DNA from: Rosa chinensis
Lineage: Eukaryota; Streptophyta; Magnoliopsida; Rosales; Rosaceae
Direction: 5' to 3'
NCBI RefSeq assembly: GCF_002994745.2
Contig: NC_037088.1
Coordinates: 46,492,911 to 46,556,910, forward strand
Length of the DNA stretch: 64,000 nt
Shown here piece by piece: positions 57,254-64,000 of this stretch (the stretch's first letter is position 1; the number at the start of each line of letters is the position of its first letter). The position numbers and the translations under genes were made by a program. Below the pieces are notes generated by a model that was not told the origin of the DNA, made no database searches, and saw nothing but the letters and a program-made list of their open reading frames with translations.

Positions 57254-59862
57254 GATTGCATGACATGAATGCTATCTGCCATGTCAAAGCCATTCCTCAG
57301 TACAGAGAGGAAGATCAAAAAGAATTCAGAAGTGATATTGAAGATCTCCTGAAAAAGAGATTAATTCAACCTTCCACTAGCCCTCATCATGCTCCAGCTT
57401 TCTACGTGAGAAATCATGCAGAGAATCTAAGAGGAAAAGCTAGAATGGTTATTGACTATAGAGATGTCAATAAGAAGACTGTCAAAGACGGATATCAGAT
57501 CGCTCAAGTCAGAGTCCTGATCAACCAGCTCAGAGGAGCTAAAGTCTTTTCGAAATTCGATGCAAAGTCGGGTTTCTGGCAGGTCAAGATGCATCCTGAG
57601 AGTGTACCTCTCACTGCATTTGGAACACCACAAGGTCATTACGAGTGGCTAGTAATGCCTTTTGGTCTTAAGCAAGCTCCCTCAATCTTTCAAAGAAAGA
57701 TGGACAACATCTTCAAACATGTAGCGGAGTTCTGCGTCGTCTACATAGATGATATCCTAGTCTTCTCCAAAAACAGAGAGGAACACATGAAGCACCTCCA
57801 CGAGGTAGCAAAGCTGATAGTCCAGCATGGAATTATCCTAGGAGAGAAGAAAATCTTCTTTATCCTCGATGAAGTTGATTTCCTAGGAATAAACATCAAG
57901 AATGGAGTCATAAAGCTCCAACCTCACATCCTTGAAAAGATCTGGAAGTTCCCAGACAAAATTCCTGATGCTAAGAGTCTAGAGAGATTCCTTGGTGTCA
58001 TAAATTATGGGAGAGATTTCATCCCTAGAATCTCAGGGTTAACAGCAATGTTATCTCCCAAGACAAGTTCCAAAAGGAAATGGAACTTCACAGAAGATGA
58101 TGAAAAGATCGTGAAGCAGATAAAAAACCTCTGCAAGAACCTCCCTCCTCTTCAACAACCAGAAGAGAATGATGAAATTATCCTCCAGACAGATGCGAGT
58201 GATAATTACTGGTCCGGTGTTGTTCTGGCGAGAGCGCCTGGAACTAACATTGAAAAAATCTGCAAATTTTGTAGTGGCAAGTTCAGCCCTGCAGAACTGA
58301 ATTATCCCACAGGGGAAAAAGAAATTTTAGCTGTCAAGAAAACAATTTTAAATTCTCCAGCTTATCTGGGAAAAACCTTTACTGTCCGCACCGATTGTGC
58401 TAGAGTAAAGAATTTTAAAAATTTTAAACTTGACAAAGCTGCTGATAGAGGAAGATTAGCCAACTGGCAATTGTTTCTTAACCAATATGATTATACTGTT
58501 GAATTAATTGCAGGAAACAAGAACTATCTTCCAGACGCATTGACCAGAGAACTGGCAATGTTCAGCCAAAGAGAAGACGACGAAGGTCGTAATCCCAGAA
58601 GCAGAAGGACTGGGAAAGAACAGGAATCTGAAGAAGATCCAAAAGAAACCAAGGAGAAAATCCTTAAAAGGTTTCTGCTAAGCTCAAAAGGCTTGGCCTC
58701 AACTGATCATTCCCAGGGTAAAGGATTGGCTAGCCCGTCTCAAACGGCAGACGGTAAAGGCACATCAAGACCGTTGACGGCTGCTGCTTTGCCAAAAAGC
58801 AGACCAACTCCTAGTGGAGTTATAAATGTTTTTAATTATGAATTAAGAACTTTTGATACTCCTGTGTTCAGAACTGGCAGGAGACTAGCGTATCACCAGA
58901 AGGCAATCCTGGACAATCTCTTATTTGCCTTTCAAGAAAGAAGCAGTGGATTAATGTTCCCAGCTCTGTTTGCATTAGCTGAAGAACTCTACGAGAATGG
59001 TAGACCACAAGGTGAAGAGCTTCATACACAGCAGAGTGCTGTAAGGAAAGAAAAACTATCCTTCCTTGAAAGTCCAGAAAGTGCTAGGGTCCCTATCATA
59101 GCACTCAATGAATCAGATTGGTATGAATTCCATAATCTGATAGGAAGGCACAATCCTGAAAACCTAGTTCCTCCAACCCTCTTTATTGTCTCAGGACCAT
59201 ATGTTGGAAGATACCTGGTAAATGTTCAGAGTGAACATCCTCAAGAACACAAGCTATGGCTTGTTGAAAATGGTTTTGTCCATAATTTATGGACTAAAAC
59301 TAATGATGATCTGAGAGGCTTGCCGCCTATTATTGTCAACACGGTCAAGAACATCAGAAAAGACAACTGTATGCTTCGTCTGAAGTTCAGATCCACACCT
59401 CCTGAATGGATCCAGAAGACAGATGGTGAAGTTGAATATATTCCTCCATATCATTATGTGAGAATTATTCAAAGAAGATATCTTCAACCAGCCTGTGTAG
59501 CATACAACGGCCAACCAAATTCTAGCATTCCCTGGATGAAGGCCATGGCTCTTGACTACATCAAAAAGATCATCTCTGAAGACATCAACAACACATTCCT
59601 GGCAGCAGGAGAAAAGACAATTATCACTGCTTACGATCATCCTGACGTAGTCAGCAGCGATATATTCCTATCTCTAACCAGAAAAGAGATAGACTCGACA
59701 ATGGCATGCATGCGTTGGGTGGAAAAGCTTGAAAATGACAACCACTACAAGATGTATGTTGATACAGACGTTGAGGATAATGCAACAACAACTCGCATGG
59801 CCCAGACAGACAACAACTCCTTTGTCTTTGGCCACCATTCTGAAACGGACGAGAACATGTGA
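57199..59862 (+). CDS. Caulimovirid reverse transcriptase-RNase H with a long C-terminal extension
   Basis: 887 codons without a stop. RT spans about 40-260 (MVIDYRDVNKKT, FSKFDAKSGFWQVKM, MPFGLKQAPSIFQRKMD, YIDD near 182). RNase H spans about 325-455 (LQTDASDNYWSGVVL, GEKEILAVK, RTDCARVKNF, NYLPDALTREL). The frame continues through a charged linker (about 460-540) into roughly 330 residues of unknown function (LFIVSGPYVGRYLVNVQSEH, PPYHYVRIIQRRYLQPACVA). This may be an equivalent of the separate translational transactivator ORF; that is a guess from position and a weak motif. The start is unclear because the natural N-terminus lies in the protease frame. Confidence 0.85.
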   Translation: MDTNPQKFWEKDPVVCELRLHDMNAICHVKAIPQYREEDQKEFRSDIEDLLKKRLIQPSTSPHHAPAFYVRNHAENLRGKARMVIDYRDVNKKTVKDGYQIAQVRVLINQLRGAKVFSKFDAKSGFWQVKMHPESVPLTAFGTPQGHYEWLVMPFGLKQAPSIFQRKMDNIFKHVAEFCVVYIDDILVFSKNREEHMKHLHEVAKLIVQHGIILGEKKIFFILDEVDFLGINIKNGVIKLQPHILEKIWKFPDKIPDAKSLERFLGVINYGRDFIPRISGLTAMLSPKTSSKRKWNFTEDDEKIVKQIKNLCKNLPPLQQPEENDEIILQTDASDNYWSGVVLARAPGTNIEKICKFCSGKFSPAELNYPTGEKEILAVKKTILNSPAYLGKTFTVRTDCARVKNFKNFKLDKAADRGRLANWQLFLNQYDYTVELIAGNKNYLPDALTRELAMFSQREDDEGRNPRSRRTGKEQESEEDPKETKEKILKRFLLSSKGLASTDHSQGKGLASPSQTADGKGTSRPLTAAALPKSRPTPSGVINVFNYELRTFDTPVFRTGRRLAYHQKAILDNLLFAFQERSSGLMFPALFALAEELYENGRPQGEELHTQQSAVRKEKLSFLESPESARVPIIALNESDWYEFHNLIGRHNPENLVPPTLFIVSGPYVGRYLVNVQSEHPQEHKLWLVENGFVHNLWTKTNDDLRGLPPIIVNTVKNIRKDNCMLRLKFRSTPPEWIQKTDGEVEYIPPYHYVRIIQRRYLQPACVAYNGQPNSSIPWMKAMALDYIKKIISEDINNTFLAAGEKTIITAYDHPDVVSSDIFLSLTRKEIDSTMACMRWVEKLENDNHYKMYVDTDVEDNATTTRMAQTDNNSFVFGHHSETDENM

Positions 59863-60094
59863 AGCTACAGGTGAAGAATCAGCACCAAAATAGCAACTGT
59901 AGAACTTTAGACTTTTCTAAAGCTACTTTTGCTTTTTCCTTTTCAAAAAGAAAAGGTTAAGTGAAAAACATTTCACTTTTTCCTTTTGCTTTTCCCTGAC
60001 CGACCTCCACCAGCAGGAGCACTACGAAAAGCAGAAGTCACGGAGTTGTCCTGTACATTTTTGTATTTTGAATTCTAGTTTGAGTTCCGCTCCC

Positions 60095-60103
60095 TATATA
60101 AGG
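60095..60103 (+). promoter_or_regulatory. Caulimovirid pregenomic RNA promoter, TATA box
   Basis: TATATAAGG in the context CTCCCTATATAAGGAGCTTC, like the CaMV 35S core. RNA start is expected about 30 bp downstream (about 60,130). Confidence 0.8.
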
Positions 60104-60370
60104 AGCTTCAGCTTCTCTTAGAAGGCATTCGAAAATAGCCATATCAATTCTAGATTCGAAAATTAGATCAGAAAATTGAGTAGAAGAGTCTTCTCTCAAG
60201 AAGTAAGAAAGCCATAATAAGTAGTGTGCTTTTCCTACCTATTCAGTGTGCAGTAGTGTGCTTTCATTACAAGTAAGTACCTGTTTTTCATTCCTATGGA
60301 TAACTAAACAGCCTTGTGCTGTTTATCCTAGAATGAAGCTCTGAATTTCTAGCATGTATTTCTGTTGAAT

Positions 60371-60376
60371 AATAAA
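60371..60376 (+). terminator. Caulimovirid poly(A) signal
   Basis: AATAAA lies about 240 bp after the predicted RNA start, as expected for a terminally redundant pregenomic RNA. Confidence 0.65.
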
Positions 60377-60837
60377 AGGGAATACCCACCCATGTTTGTC
60401 AAATGTAGCAGAACTAATTAACTTTATCTATCACTATCTAGTTTGCATTATATCTGTTATTATCCCTTAACCGTGTTTTCTGTCCATCACCATCTACTTC
60501 CTATGTGCATCTAAAGTTTGAAAGGTCTTTTTCACCAGAAAAACTCAGTTTTAAAACCAAGATTAAGACAAGCAGCAGTGATTCCACCTGTTAAAGTATC
60601 CGTTAGGCAGGAGGCCGTTAGGAGAAAAACTTGGGTATGTTGAAGGCTAGTCTTGTTTTCAAACTTGCTTTAAAATAAAAGTTTCGAAGATGAACAAAAT
60701 CTCTAAAACTCAGGATAACACATAGGAACAACCCCTTTTGGTCTTTTTCCAAGCAAATAGTAAAATACGAAAAGGTTGGTGCATTTGGGAACAATACATA
60801 GGATTTTTGGGCAAAAGGGAATTACCCCTAAAAACAT

Positions 60838-62029
60838 AAGCAATAAAATATAAAATATGCTTCAACATAATTATAAATCATGCTTAAATATAATGATATA
60901 AAACATAAATAATAAGGCATGCTTAAAACAATCAAAATTATCTAATTAAACATGCTTAATAACAAAATAAAATAAAGGCATAAACAATATGGTATAGAGC
61001 ATGCTTAGTTAAAAATAAAATAAAATAAAGAAAACATACTTGATTTCGAGAAAATAAAACGATCCTAGCACACGCGCGTGTGGATGCAGGCGTGCGTAGC
61101 GATGTTTTTGGACTTGAGAAAACTGGACTGCTTCGTCTTTCTTTTCAGCAATGAGCTTTCTTCTTTTTTCTTTTTTCTTTTTCTGTTTTTCTTCTCTGGG
61201 CCTTTTTTTCACTTTTTTTTTTTTTTTTTTTTGTGGGCCTCAGGGCCTCCTTTTTTTTCGTTACCTTTTTTTTCTTTGGCCACATGCCTTTTTTTTTTTT
61301 TTTGGATTGGATGAGCCGGGTATTCTTTGGGCCGGGTCTTTACTTTGGCCCGGTCACCCTTTTTTTTTTTCTTCGACGTCTTCTTCGCGTCTTCGTCTAC
61401 TTGGGTGTGGAGGCAGCGCCGACGAGCAGGATGAGGAGGCTAGTCGAAGGCGGCGCGAAAGAGCGAGATGGCTGCAGGTGGGAGGCCGAAGTCGTGCGCT
61501 GCAGGTGGGAGACCGGAGTCTTGCGCTCAAGTCTGGAGGCGGAGGCAGGGGTTGGAAAGTCCGGCAAACTCTGCCGGAGGGTCTCAAGGTCTGGGTGGAG
61601 CGACTGCAGCCTGCTTCTGCTTCTGATCTAGAGGTCACAAGTGTGGACGACGCAGCAGCAGGAGACCAGTGATCGGTTTCGTCTGGGTGCCCTTAGTAAT
61701 TCGGTGGAGGCCGGTGGTGGCTTGTGGTGCTCGGCCGGAGAGGCGGAGGTGAGGCCGGTCTGGGGAGGCCGGAGCGACTGGGATGAGTTGGGGCCTATCC
61801 GGTGGTCGAGTCGGTGCTGCTGGCCGGTTTGGATCCGTGCAGTGATGGGCGAGCAGGAGGTGGGGAGGAGAAATCGGGATTTTGGAGGATGGAGGATGGG
61901 GTTTTCGATCTGCTTCTGCAGAGTTTTTTTTTTTTTTTTTTGAAAGCGGCAGAAAAGAAAAACTTTTTCTTCTTTAGGGTTTGGATTTTTTTTCTTTCTT
62001 GGCTATTTGCTCTGAGCGTGCCGATAACG
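60838..62029 (-). other. Copia 5' leader, LTR-proximal part
   Basis: AT-rich CATGCTTA repeats (60,838-61,030), long T runs (61,150-61,380) and a G-rich stretch (61,400-61,860) that may be captured host sequence. On the minus strand directly after the LTR, CGTTATCGGCACGC is in the position of a primer site, probably of the half-tRNA-Met type seen in copia elements. No supported gene. Confidence 0.5.
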
Positions 62030-62241
62030 TGTAAAAGTAAATGGAGATTGGAATGGTCTACTCATTTCATTTCGTAGTTCCTTTATATAGGGATAGAGTT
62101 ACAACGGAAACATTAATTACATTAAATACATTGAATGCTGATTGATCTATAATTGTGCTGATTGATGGTAATCACTGATTCCTTGATTCCCTCTCCGTCA
62201 GTTGCTTTGACGAAGGCACACAATATGTTTTTCCTTTAACA
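62030..62241 (-). repeat. Copia LTR (5' LTR in element orientation)
   Basis: 212 bp, one difference from 34,755-34,966 (TAGTTCC here, TAGTCCC there). Followed by the duplication CTTGA. Confidence 0.92.
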
Positions 62242-62246
62242 CTTGA

Positions 62247-62756
62247 CTCCCATTTTTAGTTTTTTTTTTTTAAGTTATGATTAGTCAATTTATTATCTAA
62301 TATAAAAAATCACAGATATAAAACTTTGTAATTGTTAATTTGTTTGACCATCCAATAACAATTTCATAGTTCAGCCATTGTGGAGAAACTATTGATACAG
62401 TCTTGGTTGAATGTTCGACTCAAAATTTTATACTTGATCAATATGGTGTTTGGTGGATGAGAACTTAAATAATACAAAACCTATTTCTAAGCATCTATTT
62501 GGAGGGAACAAAAATAATTCTTTATGGATTTCTCAATAACTAACACAAGTAATTAATATGGTCAATTATAAAATACTAATATGTTAATATATACTAATCA
62601 AATTAAATAGTAGCCTTAATGTAGTTAAATAATAGTGTATTTCATGGTTTTTTAGATTATGGATATTTTAGGTAATTTGGGTTGTGTATTTAGTAAAATA
62701 TTAAAATGAGTAATTAAATAATAGGCGTATTGAGTAAGGAGTGTGTATTTAAACTC
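62247..62756. mobile_element. Mutator-type MITE, copy B, right half
   Basis: Continues 34,421-34,754 and matches 10,819-11,335 of copy A. Ends before GCTCTTTTA (62,757-62,765). Confidence 0.7.
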
Positions 62757-63019
62757 GCTCTTTTATTCTCGAAAAAAAAAAAAAAAAAAAAGGGAGCTCT
62801 TTAGCATACACATGATTTTTTTGTTATCTTTGGCTCTAAAACCAAATGCGTGAAACACACCGGAAACTAATGGATCTCTCAAACAAGCGACACAGACAAC
62901 AGAAATTTCCTCATAACCCCTAAACCCATTCGATCTGAACCTCTTCCAACCGCCCCAAACAAAACCCAAATCAGATTCACTCCCAAATCTCCCACATTTC
63001 CACACACAGAGCAAATAGG

Positions 63020-64000
63020 ATAAGTAGGAAGAGAGTTTTGATAGTTGGAGGAACAGGTTACTTGGGACAGCATGTATTGCAAGGCTTTGCAGAGATTCAA
63101 GAAACCACTCCTTGTGATCTGGCATTTACCCACCACTCAAGTCCTCCTCACCAAGCTTTGCTCAATGCATTTCCTAGCGTGATGCCTTTCTCTGTGGATT
63201 TGAAGTCTGGCAATGGATTTGAAGCCATTTCTCATCTGTTTGGTCCGGTCAGTTCTCACCCCATTAAGCAATTTCTTGTATATGTTGATTTTGAGTAGTG
63301 ATTTTATAATGTTGGTGCTATGATTTGAAGTAATGGGTTTTGTGGAAAGATCAATTTTGTTTACTGGGTTTGAATTTTTTAAATGCCATACTGCCCTGTT
63401 CAGCTGTTGGGTTTGTTCCTTAGCTGCAATGTACTAGCTTTAATGGGTTTTGTTTTGTTGTTGTATTACATAATTGCTACTCTTTGGTTCCATTTTTCAG
63501 AGTTGAGCCGTGTGCATTAGTATGGTTCTGTAATGTGCTCAAGGGAACTTAAAATCTCTGAACATGCTAAAACAATCAAGTAAGCAACTCTTAAGTGCTG
63601 AGAGGTGTATTCAGTTGAATTCCCAACCTGATGTATGTGCCTAAATGCAATGATCTAGCTTGCATGGGTTTGTTTTCTTTTTATATGGATGATTGCTATC
63701 CTTCTGTTCAATTTTGAGTTGACATGTGTACAAATGCCATTAGTTGTTTAGGGGAAACCTACGCTATCTTAAGTGCTAAAAGAGCTTGCCTTCTGGTATA
63801 CGATTTGATGTTGTTGTTCAAGTCAACAACTTTAAGTGCTGAGTGGTGTGCTTTGAATTCCCAGCCTGATGTGGTAGTAAACTGTGCTGCACTTTCGGTT
63901 CCTCGTGCCTGTGAAATGGATCCTGCTGCAGCTATGTCAGTTAATGTGCCATCTACTCTTGTTAATTGGTTATCGAGCTTAGAAGAGAGTAATTATCTTC
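63020..64000 (+). pseudogene. RmlD/MAT2B-like reductase, copy B, start codon lost, cut by the window end
   Basis: Exon 1 (63,020-63,247) and the first 136 bp of exon 2 (from 63,865) match the gene at 13,083. The Rossmann motif VGGTGYLGQH and the exon 2 block VVVNCAALSVPRACEMDPAA are intact, and codon 32 is TGT (Cys), where copy A has a stop. The initiator is ATA at 63,020-63,022 instead of ATG, with no other early in-frame ATG; the next Met is past the nucleotide-binding loop. A full protein is therefore unlikely unless a non-ATG start is used. The rest of the gene lies outside. Confidence 0.8.

Larger units (their letters stand above)
52473..60828 (+). mobile_element. Endogenous caulimovirid (plant pararetrovirus), genome-length, 8.36 kb
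   Basis: Contains, in order, two small ORF regions, a movement protein, a coat protein, a protease and an RT-RNase H ORF, then a TATA promoter and poly(A) signal, and also a tRNA-Met primer site. It has no LTRs and no integrase. TAAAAACAT occurs on both sides (52,464-52,472 and 60,829-60,837), either a 9-bp target duplication or microhomology. The circular genome appears opened within the long RNA leader. At least two frame breaks (coat/zinc knuckle and protease/RT) make it inactive as it stands. The genus is not assigned; a separate movement protein and the small leader ORFs argue against the single-ORF petuvirus plan. Confidence 0.9.
34755..62241 (-). mobile_element. Ty1/copia retrotransposon, nested host of two further insertions
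   Basis: Two 212-bp LTRs (34,755-34,966 and 62,030-62,241) start TGTAAAAG and end TTTAACA in plus orientation and differ at one base. The 5-bp duplication CTTGA (34,750-34,754 and 62,242-62,246) is exact. Coding remnants (gag, protease, integrase, RT, RNase H) run on the minus strand. A gypsy element (35,388-47,173) and a caulimovirid (52,473-60,828) are inserted in it; without them the copia is about 7.3 kb. The body is full of stops and frameshifts. Confidence 0.93.
62247..64000. repeat. Segmental duplication, copy B (right part)
   Basis: Matches about 10,819-14,081 of copy A apart from the A-only TIR element and the second direct repeat. Runs to the window end. Confidence 0.9.

Noticed and set aside
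52473..60828. Gypsy LTR element as an explanation for the RT-containing plus-strand block
   Set aside because: No LTRs, no integrase, a 30K-type movement protein and a CaMV-like promoter point to a caulimovirid.
61151..61943. Plus-strand frames in the copia leader
   Set aside because: Phe-rich translations of T runs and G-rich leader sequence; no motif or conserved start.
34755..62241. Reading the 27.5-kb nest as one giant retroelement
   Set aside because: Separate LTR pairs, target duplications and opposite orientations show three distinct insertions.
1..64000. tRNA, rRNA or other structured RNA genes
   Set aside because: I saw no cloverleaf or rRNA signature; the tRNA-like matches are primer binding sites only.

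Overview
The window is nuclear DNA of a flowering plant. It has plant-type introns, a Ve/Cf-like leucine-rich-repeat receptor-like protein (LRR-RLP), a Tat-lineage Ty3/gypsy element, Ty1/copia, CACTA, hAT and Mutator-like elements, and an integrated caulimovirid. A eudicot, perhaps Rosaceae, fits my impression of these families; that is inference only. There are no bacterial features.

The framework is a tandem array of one unit: an LRR-RLP gene on the minus strand, conserved spacer with a small secreted-protein gene, then a six-exon Rossmann-fold reductase (RmlD/MAT2B-like) on the plus strand. Three units are seen. Unit A (1-15,831) has a truncated LRR and a broken reductase. The middle unit (about 16,300-24,850) has the only intact large host gene, the 933-aa LRR-RLP at 16,686-19,487, then an orphan complex I first exon and a 3' reductase fragment. 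Unit B (28,585 to the window end) is a close sister of unit A. A and B share the same LRR 5' truncation and 1-nt deletion, so they come from a segmental duplication of an already dead LRR. Each reductase copy carries its own lesion: a stop and a lost acceptor in A, a shifted acceptor in the middle fragment, and a lost ATG in B.

Transposons have since reshaped each unit, and A and B provide each other's empty sites. Private to A are a 905-bp terminal-inverted-repeat (TIR) element (1,199-2,103), a 5-kb CACTA element (3,889-8,908) carrying exons of serine palmitoyltransferase LCB1 and of a coiled-coil gene, and a TIR element flanked by 0.4-kb direct repeats (11,160-13,040). Private to B are a 1.3-kb hAT element (29,794-31,097) and a 27.5-kb nest (34,755-62,241). 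In the nest a Mutator-type MITE was hit by a Ty1/copia element on the minus strand. That element in turn holds a complete 11.8-kb Tat gypsy element (35,388-47,173) and a genome-length endogenous caulimovirid (52,473-60,828). Between the middle unit and B, a LINE 3' end carries a TIR element that contains minisatellites, a solo LTR and a long GA tract.

The most unusual points are the CACTA element with two host genes in order with working-looking splice sites; the complete but frameshifted pararetrovirus nested in copia, whose polymerase ORF continues into a large extra domain; the polyadenylated relics of a related viral leader in both A and B that end at the same point as the complete copy; and the Tat element's antisense gene with its own lesions.
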